A stretch of 24,388 bases of DNA from Thioalkalivibrio nitratireducens (GCA_011390385.1 JAABSN010000034.1:1-24388), one strand, 5' to 3'; shown: positions 6,257-14,868, numbered from the stretch's first letter. The notes: generated from the sequence alone by a model not told the origin. Translations and numbers: made by a program.

Positions 6257-8654
6257 GATACTGCTCCAATTGCTCCAGCATGTTCGTCACTTTTCCGAGA
6301 TCACATCCCTGGAAGAGATGACTTTCTATCTTCTCAAACCGCAATACCCATTCTTCCATTTGCAGCATCGCGCAACTGCCCTTGGCTGCATGAAGCACCC
6401 CGAGCAGACGCTTCCTGTCATGCGCCCGGGCTGCATGTAGTGCTTTCGCTATCAGGTGCTCGAGCCCTTCGAGGAAGCGCGCTGGAGGTGCTCCCGGCAC
6501 TGCCGACTGGCCTCCGGTCAATGGTTTCAATCCCGATGGTGGCACCGTGTGGTTCAGGAATCGGATCATTTCCCCTTCGTCAACCGGCCGCCCTAGTACG
6601 ACTTCCGCCCCTGCCACGAGCGCCTGCCGGTGGATCTCCGGTCGCGGGTCGCCGGTGATCATCGCGCAGCGGACCTCGGGATGCTGGTGCCGTACCCAGG
6701 CAATCAGTTCCAGACCATTCTCATCCGGCATCTGATAATCGGCAATCATCCCCCATATTCGATTCTCACCCTGTTCGAGCTTCGACTTCGCCTCCGCGGC
6801 ACCACGGGCCATCAGGATTTCGGGTTTGTCACTGCCGCCGTTGACCGCGTGGACCAGTGCGGCCACGGCCTCGTTGTTCGAATCGATGTCATCGACCAGA
6901 AGCAGGGCTCCATCGGTTCTCACCGATTTCCGCAGGGTTTCAGGGACGGGCGGGTTCGTCTTCAGCGCCTCGCGTATTTCCCGCGTGGTCACCCAACGCG
7001 CCAGGTGGGTTCGATTGATGGGTGACAGATGCAGGGCGTGATCGGACAGCACAAGGTAGGGCTCGTCTGGCGTGTTCGTGGTCCACACCTCCCGGGACAC
7101 CAGGGAAAGATCGATCCGGCCCACATTCATTGATTCAGGGCCAATGACCACCAAGGCACCGGCAGCGCGCTGAACGTGTGCGGCAATGTCGCGCTCCAGA
7201 TCGGGGGCATCCGGAATGGAGACCCAGACCGTGCTGTGGCTGCGGTCCGGTATATCGTTTTCCAGACCACGGTCTTTCCATTCCCAGCGGAACCAGGCTC
7301 CGGAACCCGAATGCCGTCCACGCATCACGTTCGCGTCACCCCACTCCCAACGTGCGAAAGCGCGGGCGGCGTTGAGACCAAGACCAACTCCATCCTCGTT
7401 TTCGGCGTCAACGAGCGAAATCGCAGTTCCTTTTTCTGCCTGAGTGCCTTCCTCGAAGATTCTTTCCTCCCACCCATTGGGTACCCCGGGTCCGCTGTCC
7501 ATGATGTCGATCGCCCATTGATGTCGTTCGTTATCGCTCGGTCCCATCCACACGTGAATGACGTCCCCATCCGGCGAAAAGCGGATTGCATTGGACAGGA
7601 GGTTGCTCACGCCATGCCAGAGGGACGTTTCCTTGACCCGCATCCGCCGCGGCACGCGCTCATCGACCCGAAGCAGGATCGTGACCATTTTCTTGTCCGC
7701 GATCTGTTGATGCAGGAGTACGGCTCGCTCCACCACCTCGACCGCATCCGTTCCGCCAATATTGGCCCGACGCTCCTCCAGATGATCGGAGACGATCAGG
7801 TTCATGACATTGCACGCCTCCAGAATACCGGCAATATTGCAATCGTCGGGACCGGCCCGACCATCCAGGCCGGGCGCGCGCCTGGACGCTGCCAGCGCGT
7901 AGGCATGGATGTTTGCCAACGGCGCCCGGAGATCATGCGCCTGTACCGCAAGCCGCCTTTCCGTTTCCTCGTGGGCCGCCTCGCGTTGGCGTATGCGCTC
8001 CCTTTCGATTCTGTTGTCTTGGCGGGCCTGGATGATTGCGCAACGAACTTCCTCGATGCGCCGCGCGGTGCGGGGGTTTGGCCAGCGCAGCCCGGCCGGC
8101 CCGTGTACCGGCTCGTCCTTGTTCGGATACGGCGCGGACCCTTCGTCGTCTTCCTCGATGGTCTGGAGCAACCGGTCCAACGCCAGGCGCCCTCGCCGAT
8201 GGTGGACTTCGGTAAGGATGAACAGGCCCATCATGGCGCTGGCAAGCACAAGGGCCAGCAGGGTCGTGTTGCGCGCGATCAAGGGCAGTCGGCTGGAGTG
8301 GACAATGATCTGAACCGTTCTGGGTGATTCTGCCTGCACCTCGTTGCGCACGATCGCCGTCCCGGTCGTCGTGTGGGCGGAGGCAGGGCCATGGGGAAAA
8401 TGGGTCGCAATTGGACGGAGGTCATCCCCACCGGCCACCACCACCGATACCCCCCAGCGCTCCGCCTCGCGCACCGCCAGATCGCGGATCTTCGCCGTAT
8501 CGTCAGCATCCACACCGGCCAGAAGGCGAGCTACGCTTTCCGCAATCAGTTCCGCACGATCCCTCTCCTGCGACTGGATCGTCTGGTAGGCCTGCAGCCC
8601 ATTCGCAATCAATGCTGCGCCGACCACGGTGACGACTAGGATCCGGAGGATCAT
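6228..8654 (-). CDS. Hybrid sensor histidine kinase (HK - degenerate REC - REC - Hpt)
   Basis: The inner-membrane protein has 808 residues. TM1 (about 3-22), a periplasmic sensor of about 100 residues, and TM2 (about 129-148) are followed by a linker, the H-box HDLRAPL with H240, and an ATPase domain: N-box NLLSNA (351-356), DSGPG (386-390), GVGLGL (422-427). Residues about 475-575 look like a receiver that has lost its phospho-site. A real receiver follows (585-703): VDD (587-589), D639 in IADYQMPDENG, T667, but R689 in place of the usual lysine. A C-terminal Hpt domain has H755 in LHAAKGS. This is a GacS/BarA-like phosphorelay layout, with the downstream regulator as likely target. The frame is open 47 codons further upstream, but the ATG at 8654 sits right before TM1; it lacks a clear Shine-Dalgarno. 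The 213-base gap to the previous gene holds no clear terminator or promoter. Confidence 0.9.
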   Translation of the reverse strand: MILRILVVTVVGAALIANGLQAYQTIQSQERDRAELIAESVARLLAGVDADDTAKIRDLAVREAERWGVSVVVAGGDDLRPIATHFPHGPASAHTTTGTAIVRNEVQAESPRTVQIIVHSSRLPLIARNTTLLALVLASAMMGLFILTEVHHRRGRLALDRLLQTIEEDDEGSAPYPNKDEPVHGPAGLRWPNPRTARRIEEVRCAIIQARQDNRIERERIRQREAAHEETERRLAVQAHDLRAPLANIHAYALAASRRAPGLDGRAGPDDCNIAGILEACNVMNLIVSDHLEERRANIGGTDAVEVVERAVLLHQQIADKKMVTILLRVDERVPRRMRVKETSLWHGVSNLLSNAIRFSPDGDVIHVWMGPSDNERHQWAIDIMDSGPGVPNGWEERIFEEGTQAEKGTAISLVDAENEDGVGLGLNAARAFARWEWGDANVMRGRHSGSGAWFRWEWKDRGLENDIPDRSHSTVWVSIPDAPDLERDIAAHVQRAAGALVVIGPESMNVGRIDLSLVSREVWTTNTPDEPYLVLSDHALHLSPINRTHLARWVTTREIREALKTNPPVPETLRKSVRTDGALLLVDDIDSNNEAVAALVHAVNGGSDKPEILMARGAAEAKSKLEQGENRIWGMIADYQMPDENGLELIAWVRHQHPEVRCAMITGDPRPEIHRQALVAGAEVVLGRPVDEGEMIRFLNHTVPPSGLKPLTGGQSAVPGAPPARFLEGLEHLIAKALHAARAHDRKRLLGVLHAAKGSCAMLQMEEWVLRFEKIESHLFQGCDLGKVTNMLEQLEQYHETARNHRH

Positions 8655-8867
8655 GGCAGGGCACTTGATCGAATTTTCATCGGAAATTTCTCCGCGTCGC
8701 CGGCATCGATGCCATTGCACGCGATCGGCTCTGAAACGCCTGCGGCCTTCTGCCGTCACATTCCTCTGTTTTCCCCACCGTTGGGTCGCCTTCACTCACC
8801 CGGTTTCGCCCTGGCCCAGCCGCGGGGCAATACCCATGGGAACCGGGTCTCTGACAATCCCGATCCG

Positions 8868-11774
8868 CTATGCCTGTTGCACCGGATCGACGTCGAAGAT
8901 CTCGGTAACAGGGCGTGGACGCCCAACAAAAAACCCCTGCACGTAGGTCACACCGTAGCCGCGAAGAATCTCCAGGATCGCCTCGCTACCGACATACTCG
9001 GCCGCGGTGCGTTTACCGAAACCGTGGGCGATGTTGATCATTGCCTGAACGAGCAGGCGGTCGTCCGCGCTGCGGTCCAGGTCGCGAATGAATGCACCGT
9101 CGATCTTGACAATGCTGGCGGGCAATTGCCTCAGGTAGTGAAACGAACTGAAGCCCACGCCAAAGTCGTCGAGCGAGAAGTGGCAACCCAACTCACGTAC
9201 ACGGCCGATCAAGCTGCGCGCCTTGACAAAATCGGTGATCGCAGCAGTTTCCGTGATTTCCAGTGTCAGGCGTGCCGGGTTGACGCCGCAGTTGCGAAGA
9301 TCCTCGGCGAGGATCTCGAACAGATCCGCAGAGTGAAGTGTATGGGCCGAGATATTCACTGCGAGGTGCACCTTCGGGTGGGTCCGGTCGAGCTGCTGCA
9401 GAAGCCGGAGGCTGTGCCGCAACACCCAACGGTCTATTTCGATGATCTGCCGGCTCTGTTCCGCGACCGGTATGAACTGGTTCGGTTGGATCAACTCGCC
9501 ATTTCGCCCGCGCATGCGGACAAGGATTTCGTAGTAATTGGTGTCGTTGTCAGCCAGCCGCAGCAACGGTTGAGCATAAAGCTCAAAGCGCCCTTCAAGG
9601 AGCGCATCGCGCAGGTATTCGACCCAGTAAACGCGTTCCTGGACGGCTCTCCTGATTTCGGTAGACGTCGGCAGCATGTGCCAATTGCCGGGTCCGATAT
9701 TCTTTGCCTGGTACATTGCGAGGTCGGCGCTGGCCATGAGATCCCTGGCGTTCATGCCGTGCCTGGGAAACAGCGCTATGCCAACACTGGCCGTGGTTCG
9801 GTGACGCAGGTTGCTGACAGGCAGCGCAACGCGCTCAAGGCGCCGCACCACGCGCTCGGCAAGAGCGTTGGCCTGAGGTTCATCTGCGTCGCACAGCAGT
9901 ATGCCGAATTCATCTCCACCAAGGCGCGCCACCATCCCGTCCGTCCCGATGGCCTCGTCCAGGGCTTCGGCCACCAATTGCAGGAGTTGGTCACCGGTCT
10001 GGTGACCGCTGAAATCGTTGACATCCTTGAATTCGTCGAGGTCGAGAAAAAGAACTGCGCCGCGTGCGGAAGGGTCCGAAAGAGCCGCTTCCATTGCATC
10101 CTGGAACGCGCGGCGATTCGGTAGATTGGTCAGTGGGTCATGGCTCGCCAGCCACGTCAGTCGGCTCTCCGCCGCCTTGCGTGCCGTCACATCCAGACCC
10201 ACCGATATGATTGCCGTGTCCCCCGATTCGGTTTGCGGTAATGGAGCGTGGTACCAGGCAATGGTTCGCGGCTCCGCGTGGCGATCGAGGAGCAGCGCGG
10301 ATTCCTCCTGGCGCGGGCCGTTCATGGCACCGGCGAGCACGTTCGGATTTGCCTCATGTTCCGCGCCACCCATGAAAACCGTTTGAAAGTCGCGCCCCCT
10401 GAGTTCACTGGCGGCACGCCCGACCAGAGATAACCCATACGCATTGACGAGGCTGATGCGCCCTTCGCGATCCTGTGTGACGATAATCACGCGGGCGGTG
10501 TCCAGCAGGCAATTGACGAAGTCCCGCTGCCGTCCGAGTTCCACCATCCGCGTCGAGAGTTCCCGGTCCCGGATCCTGACCCGAGTCTGCAGCGCCTCGA
10601 GCTGTGAGGACAGGTCCAGAGTCACCAGGTTGATCAGGTCGATTTCGTCAACGACCCGATTGCGCGGCTGGCCAACCGCCCGCCGGAGAGGCCCGAATTC
10701 GCCGCGTGCCAGCATGGGAAGATTTCCAGACAACCGGCGCAAACGGTCCATCGGACCCCACAGAATACCAAGCAGCAGCAGTTCCGCAGCCAGCCAGCCG
10801 AAAAGGGCGACCGCAAGCGCGATCCGCGTATCCTTGCGAATGGCCAGGATCTGCTCGGTGATATCGGAAATCAGAAGCATATGGCCGGTGCGGCTGCCCT
10901 GCGCGGTGTCTAATGGCAGGGCTGATAGCTCGAGGCTTCTGCCCCCCCACTCGAACTGCCGTGGTTTCTGCCGCAACTGATCCAGCGACCATTGTGTGGC
11001 GACTCCATGCAGCACCGGGAGCACGGTGTCCTCGCCGGTCAGAATGACCACGGCTCCGGACCAGGGTCTGATGTGCCGTTCCGAAAAGACGCCGTTGCTA
11101 TTGTCGGTGAGGTCGACCAGCAGGCCGATCTCGCTCCCGGAAATCCGCCTTGCATTCAGAGCGACCTCGCCCAGCGAGCGTGAGAGAGCCACTGTGCCCG
11201 CCAGCACGCCATCGACGAGAAGGGGAACGACCACATACTGTCGGCATTGATCGACACACCATAATGCGGCGAACGGCGCCTGCTGCTGCGTCACCTGATC
11301 CACCCATCGAGCGATCGGCGGAGGGACGGTGTCCGGGTCGGGCGCGTTCAGAACATCTCCCCAGGCAGCCAGGGCCGTGCCATTGGCTGCAAATATCTGT
11401 ACTTCGTCGAGCCCTGCCTCGAGTTGGAGAGCCGGCCACTGGGGCTCGAACGACGATTCGACCCGCGCGCGATCACCCAGCAGCAGGGCGGGTCCCATGC
11501 CACTGAGTGCGGGAATCAGGGAACCCAGAAGCTGCAGGTGCTCCCGGGAACTCGAAAGAGCCTGAGCGCTTTCGCGCGCCTGCCGCTCGTGGATGACTTC
11601 GCGGTGCTGGTCGAACTGCAGGTTGAGATTTGCCTGGCTGAGGAGTGTGTACATGACTGCAAGTCCAAGCAGTACCAGGCTGGTCAGAATCAGTGCCCGC
11701 CACTTGAGGCTCAGGAAGGACCCCGATCTGGTGGAGTCCGCAGCTGGTATCGATTCCGTTGCCATTGATTGCAT
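8868..11774 (-). CDS. Membrane PAS-GGDEF-EAL protein (c-di-GMP synthesis/breakdown)
   Basis: The protein has 968 residues: TM1 (about 25-46), a periplasmic domain of about 270 residues with a Cache-like look, TM2 (about 317-339), a HAMP-like linker, PAS (about 418-535), GGDEF (about 536-700) and EAL (about 710-955). The cyclase signature is intact (RLGGDEF, 617-623). No RxxD inhibitory site lies at the usual place before it. The phosphodiesterase half keeps the key residues: EIL for EAL (749-751), N807, E839 and E842 in LEITET, DDFG (869-872), K890, E926 and Q946. Both activities are possible; the net direction cannot be read from sequence. The ATG at 11774 has GGAG five bases upstream. It starts only 46 bases after the porin gene, so the two are probably co-transcribed, and the periplasmic domain may read what those upstream products bind. 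Confidence 0.93.
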   Translation of the reverse strand: MQSMATESIPAADSTRSGSFLSLKWRALILTSLVLLGLAVMYTLLSQANLNLQFDQHREVIHERQARESAQALSSSREHLQLLGSLIPALSGMGPALLLGDRARVESSFEPQWPALQLEAGLDEVQIFAANGTALAAWGDVLNAPDPDTVPPPIARWVDQVTQQQAPFAALWCVDQCRQYVVVPLLVDGVLAGTVALSRSLGEVALNARRISGSEIGLLVDLTDNSNGVFSERHIRPWSGAVVILTGEDTVLPVLHGVATQWSLDQLRQKPRQFEWGGRSLELSALPLDTAQGSRTGHMLLISDITEQILAIRKDTRIALAVALFGWLAAELLLLGILWGPMDRLRRLSGNLPMLARGEFGPLRRAVGQPRNRVVDEIDLINLVTLDLSSQLEALQTRVRIRDRELSTRMVELGRQRDFVNCLLDTARVIIVTQDREGRISLVNAYGLSLVGRAASELRGRDFQTVFMGGAEHEANPNVLAGAMNGPRQEESALLLDRHAEPRTIAWYHAPLPQTESGDTAIISVGLDVTARKAAESRLTWLASHDPLTNLPNRRAFQDAMEAALSDPSARGAVLFLDLDEFKDVNDFSGHQTGDQLLQLVAEALDEAIGTDGMVARLGGDEFGILLCDADEPQANALAERVVRRLERVALPVSNLRHRTTASVGIALFPRHGMNARDLMASADLAMYQAKNIGPGNWHMLPTSTEIRRAVQERVYWVEYLRDALLEGRFELYAQPLLRLADNDTNYYEILVRMRGRNGELIQPNQFIPVAEQSRQIIEIDRWVLRHSLRLLQQLDRTHPKVHLAVNISAHTLHSADLFEILAEDLRNCGVNPARLTLEITETAAITDFVKARSLIGRVRELGCHFSLDDFGVGFSSFHYLRQLPASIVKIDGAFIRDLDRSADDRLLVQAMINIAHGFGKRTAAEYVGSEAILEILRGYGVTYVQGFFVGRPRPVTEIFDVDPVQQA

Positions 11775-11820
11775 GCCGTCTCCGGATCAGACCCACGACG
11801 CGATCACAGGATCTCAGCTT

Positions 11821-13038
11821 TCAGAAACGCAGGGATGCCTGGCCAAGCCACAAGTCCCAGCGTCGTTCGGTCTGTGTTGGATCGGGGTTGTCGACCCCGG
11901 GCAGCCACCCCGTGCCATCCACCCGATGATATTCCAGTGCCAGATTCAGCATCGGATTGACCTGCCACTGCACTCCAGTGCTCCAGTCCTTCGCGAATCG
12001 TGTATGCGCAGGGAGGCCTGTCCTCGCTTCAAAGCGGGTCCCTGAACGGTCGCTGCGATCCGTGAAGAGCACGTCGTAGCGCAGACGCCAGGTCCAGTTC
12101 GGTGTCAACCGGTAAGCGTATTGCAAATAAGCGCTTTCACCCGTCAGGTTGAAGTCGCGAAGCGGGTTGTCCAACCCCGTCAAACGCAGGGATCGTCGTG
12201 CGTATTCGCCTGTCAGATCCCAGTTTTCCGCGTTGTATTGCAGAGAGAATATCCAGGGACGAAACCGGAAGTCCGCATTGCCTGGCCCCTTGGGGTTGGA
12301 GCGGAACTGGGCCTGAACGTCGCCCCCGCCGACGGCCGCAATGATGCGCCCGCCATCATGCTCATAGAGCAGTTGACCGATGACGGAAGTCCTTCCTCGG
12401 AAGCTCCCGGGCTCAGGTCGACCGAGCGCGGCCCATTCGACGTCTTCCCCGGTTTGGGGAATCCCGACGTTGAGCTTGAAGCGCAGATCACCACTGCCGA
12501 CAACGTGATTCGCATAGAGCGCAACACTGTCACTCGAAAGCCCCAGCGATCGCGTGCGATCAAAATAGATCGATTGTGGAAGCAGGATGCCAGGGCGTGT
12601 CACCGCGACGTCCCGCGTTTCGTTGTACAGGCCAAGTGGGTTTTTCACACGGCCAGCGCGAATCCCCCAGTTACCGAGTGCATTGGCCTGAACCTGCCGG
12701 TCAATCAGGGCATAGTCCAATGCCGGTTGCGCATCCTTGCTTTCGCCTCCAGCACGCCGGCTGATCACCTGTGCTGCGATCAACGTGTCTTGCCACGGCC
12801 GTAGCGACACATTGACGCCCAGTTCCGTGAACTGCAGGCTCGCGCTGTCGCTGCTCGGACCGAAGAAATTGTTTCGATCCGTGGCGACGACACCCTGTGT
12901 CGCGAAGCCGTGCCATTGCCATCCGAAGATCCTCGATTCTGCGAGCAGGGTTTCCGGTGCCAGGCTGCCCAAGGCAACTGCCATCACCACGGTGAGTGCG
13001 GGGCATCTACTCCACTGCCAGAACGCGAACGCGTGCAT
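11821..13038 (-). CDS. Outer-membrane porin-like beta-barrel protein
   Basis: The protein has 405 residues and a signal peptide of about 34 residues ending near LLA/ES. The remainder is rich in alternating aromatic and polar strands (LQYNAENWDLTGEYARRSLRL, YAYRLTPNWTWRLRYDV) and ends in ...GQASLRF, the terminal phenylalanine typical of BAM-assembled barrels. It probably forms an outer-membrane channel; the solute is unknown. The start at 13038 is fixed by a near-perfect AAGGAGG seven bases upstream, although the frame stays open further. The gene begins inside the last 32 bases of the PstS-like gene, which indicates co-translation. Pairing of a short PstS-like protein, a porin and signalling proteins suggests that uptake or sensing of a small anion is the shared task (inference). 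Confidence 0.82.
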   Translation of the reverse strand: MHAFAFWQWSRCPALTVVMAVALGSLAPETLLAESRIFGWQWHGFATQGVVATDRNNFFGPSSDSASLQFTELGVNVSLRPWQDTLIAAQVISRRAGGESKDAQPALDYALIDRQVQANALGNWGIRAGRVKNPLGLYNETRDVAVTRPGILLPQSIYFDRTRSLGLSSDSVALYANHVVGSGDLRFKLNVGIPQTGEDVEWAALGRPEPGSFRGRTSVIGQLLYEHDGGRIIAAVGGGDVQAQFRSNPKGPGNADFRFRPWIFSLQYNAENWDLTGEYARRSLRLTGLDNPLRDFNLTGESAYLQYAYRLTPNWTWRLRYDVLFTDRSDRSGTRFEARTGLPAHTRFAKDWSTGVQWQVNPMLNLALEYHRVDGTGWLPGVDNPDPTQTERRWDLWLGQASLRF

Positions 13039-13519
13039 TCGCAACCTCCTTATTGACGTATCCGATGGCCCCTGGTGTGGTTGCCACACGTTCCAGCATT
13101 TCTCGTTCGGAAGTCACTCGAGTAGGTGCCTGTGCAGTACCGGAAAAGACCTGACGATCCCAGGCGAGGCGCAATTGATGCGGAAAGACACCGAGCACGG
13201 CTTTGGCAAATCGAATGTGAACAGGATGGTCATCAGGAAGGACAAAGACGTGCACGGCCTGTCCATCGGGCCAGCCATGTTGGCGCTTCGCGATCATGGC
13301 TCGAAGGGAATTGACGCCCAGGATGTGGGTTTGTACGTCCAGATGGGTAATCACCAACGGGTTCTCGGCGGAGCAAGGGGTGGGGGGCAAGACCAGCCAG
13401 AGGCTTGTGAACAGAATAATCAGCTTCAGGAATCGAGCACCGCGCCGATGCTCCAAGGTATCTGCCGAGGGATCCTCGGGGATCCGAGAACAGCCAACAT
13501 GCTCGGGTTGCGAGGCCAT
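13007..13519 (-). CDS. Small PstS-like periplasmic substrate-binding-domain protein
   Basis: The last 115 residues or so resemble the short PstS-like (PBP-like) proteins of proteobacteria: a lead strand (PLVITHLDVQ), a VNSLRAMIAKRQHGWPDGQAVHVFVLPDDHP segment like the LF-G-WPDG-V-P-D pattern, then TSEREMLERVATTPGAIGYVNKE, the conserved GAIGYV near the end. It is about half the size of a true PstS, so only part of a two-lobe fold is present. A hydrophobic signal (FLKLIILFTSLWLVLPPTPCSA) precedes it. The start is uncertain. The ATG at 13519 gives an overlong signal region, a TTG at 13456 gives a normal 30-residue signal peptide, and a GTG at 13636 is also open. None has a good ribosome site. It is first in the run of five collinear genes and overlaps the porin gene by 32 bases. 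Confidence 0.75.
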   Translation of the reverse strand: MASQPEHVGCSRIPEDPSADTLEHRRGARFLKLIILFTSLWLVLPPTPCSAENPLVITHLDVQTHILGVNSLRAMIAKRQHGWPDGQAVHVFVLPDDHPVHIRFAKAVLGVFPHQLRLAWDRQVFSGTAQAPTRVTSEREMLERVATTPGAIGYVNKEVANARVRVLAVE

Positions 13520-14008
13520 TATTCTGCGGCCGGATTTTTTACACGCAGTCCCTGCAGCATTGGAATCCTTGTGTTGAAGGCTGCTCGCCTGGGTCTGTGA
13601 ACCTGTGTGCGGTAACGACAGGGGGAGTTGCACCACCGAGCGGTAGCCTATATCGATACCCCTTTGATAGTCTACTCTCCGGGTTCGGGTCGAATTCCCG
13701 GCTTGTGCCGGGACGCGTGGCCTCGCTACCTGTGATGGCGCTGGCGGCCACCCCTGATGATGAAAGGCGTAGGGTGCCCATCAGCGCAGCGAATTGCACC
13801 GTTCGAAACCCGGGACAGAGGGCCGGCGTGGTATCCGTGCGGTTCGGCTGCGCCTCACGGCACCCTACGAGACGCACTTTCCCGTTAAACATTTCGTCGA
13901 TCAGTCTGCAGGTATCAGCATTGAGTGGGCAGTGCAGTCAGTCCATCGGACTCTGACTCCACTTTTTCGCCCGCGGTCGCGGGATCCACAGGCAGTAAGG
14001 ATGAGGGA
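13520..14008. other. Non-coding divergent region between the PstS-like gene and the 14009 ORF
   Basis: I find no protein gene here. It contains a perfect hairpin TCCCGGC-TTGT-GCCGGGA (13696-13713), the first palindromic repeat element (13768-13869), and AGTCAG-TCC...GGA-CT-CTGACT (13936-13958) followed by five Ts on the plus strand, which looks like a weak terminator although no plus-strand gene precedes it. Promoters for both flanking transcripts should lie here. None stands out, and I see no Pho box (CTGTCAT repeats) despite the PstS-like gene. Confidence 0.5.
13768..13869 (+). repeat. Palindromic interspersed repeat (MITE/REP-like), copy 1
   Basis: A 102-bp element is bounded by perfect 11-bp inverted ends, CGTAGGGTGCC (13768-13778) and GGCACCCTACG (13859-13869). 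The inverted similarity continues inward for about 33 bases (GCGCAGC on each arm), so the RNA or single strand would fold into a long hairpin. The left half, beginning ATCAGCGCAGCGAATTGCAC, is identical in copy 2 at 16583. It has no coding capacity. No target-site duplication is obvious. Confidence 0.8.
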
Positions 14009-14098
14009 ATGAGAATCGGCGAAGAACGGCGTATCAAAGAGGGTGTTCATGCTCGCGCCTGGGTTGTGTCGCCAACCGAGGATTGGCAGCGCCTGTGA
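14009..14098 (+). CDS. 29-codon ORF coupled to the acyltransferase gene
   Basis: ATG at 14009 follows AAGGA with a 7-base spacer, and the frame runs 29 codons to a TGA at 14096. That stop overlaps the GTG start of the acyltransferase (GTGA, 14095-14098), the classic arrangement for translational coupling. The peptide is charged and soluble (MRIGEERRIKEGVHARAWVV at the N-terminus, a TEDWQRL end), with no signal or membrane segment. I recognise no family. It could be a leader ORF that sets acyltransferase expression or a real small protein. Support is the ribosome site and the overlap alone. Confidence 0.45.
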   Translation: MRIGEERRIKEGVHARAWVVSPTEDWQRL

Positions 14099-14868
14099 AC
14101 AGCAATGCTGCATTGGCCGACACCTTTGTCCGGTATTTCCAACTGGCGTTTCCCGATGCTGCCGATTCAGATGCGCTACGGGAGGCATATCGAATCCGCT
14201 ACCAGGTCTTCTGCGAAGAACTGGGCTTTTTCACGGCCACGGCAAGCCCTGAAGAAGAAGTTGAGAGGGACGAGTTTGATCAGCGTTCGTCCCATTGTGT
14301 CGTGCGTCATCGTTTGACTGGCTATCCTGCGGGTTACGTGCGTCTGGTTCATTGCGGTCTCGATACCGCTACGAGGCTTTTGCCGATCGAGATGCGTTTC
14401 CACGATTGTCTGGTGCATCCGATCCTCCATCCCGAGCATCTGGACCGCAACAAGATCTGCGAGATTTCTCGCTTGAGCGTGCACGCCGGGTTTCGACGCC
14501 GGGCAGGGGAAAAGGAGTGGTTGCACGGAGACCCTGTGTGGCTTCAGGGTGGGCCGGATCATCTCCGCACCTTCCCTTTGATCACGGTGGCGTTGTTCAT
14601 GGGCGTACTCGGTATGGCAATTGCGCAAGGCAGAGAGCATGCCTTCGCCATGATGGAGCCGCGGCTCTCCAGATTGGTCAAGGCCAGTGGATTCGCCGTG
14701 ACCAAAGTGGGGGAGCCACGAGAATATTATGGCTTGCGTACCACCTACCACATTGATTTGCTGCATGCGCTTGATCTCGCGCGGACTTCTCCACTACTGA
14801 ATCCACTTTATCGTGCAGCCTGGAAAGGCATAACCGGCGGAAGTGGCCTGCAACGGGTTGCCGAGTGA
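14095..14868 (+). CDS. PEP-CTERM/exosortase system-associated acyltransferase (GNAT-like)
   Basis: The protein has 257 residues. AYRIRYQVFCEELGF (31-45), the ICEISRLSVHAGFRRR block (121-136) and the C-terminal YYGLRTTYHIDL (211-222) match the exosortase-associated acyltransferase family, relatives of the FeeM N-acyl amino acid synthases and autoinducer synthases with a GNAT fold. The role in exosortase systems is not settled; acyl transfer from acyl-ACP to an amino-acid-like acceptor is the expectation from the fold. I chose the GTG at 14095, which overlaps the stop of the small upstream ORF. A TTG at 14083 in the same frame is less likely because the GAGGA lies directly against it. No exosortase, PEP-CTERM protein or EPS gene is in view, so it is an orphan within this window. 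Confidence 0.85.
   Translation: MNSNAALADTFVRYFQLAFPDAADSDALREAYRIRYQVFCEELGFFTATASPEEEVERDEFDQRSSHCVVRHRLTGYPAGYVRLVHCGLDTATRLLPIEMRFHDCLVHPILHPEHLDRNKICEISRLSVHAGFRRRAGEKEWLHGDPVWLQGGPDHLRTFPLITVALFMGVLGMAIAQGREHAFAMMEPRLSRLVKASGFAVTKVGEPREYYGLRTTYHIDLLHALDLARTSPLLNPLYRAAWKGITGGSGLQRVAE

Noticed and set aside
8709..10124. 471-codon open frame antisense to the GGDEF-EAL gene
   Set aside because: Shadow of the coding strand; the minus-strand GGDEF and EAL motifs are intact.
13597..13956. Open frames of 60-120 codons across repeat copy 1
   Set aside because: They run through the palindromic element and translate its arms; no ribosome site or family resemblance.
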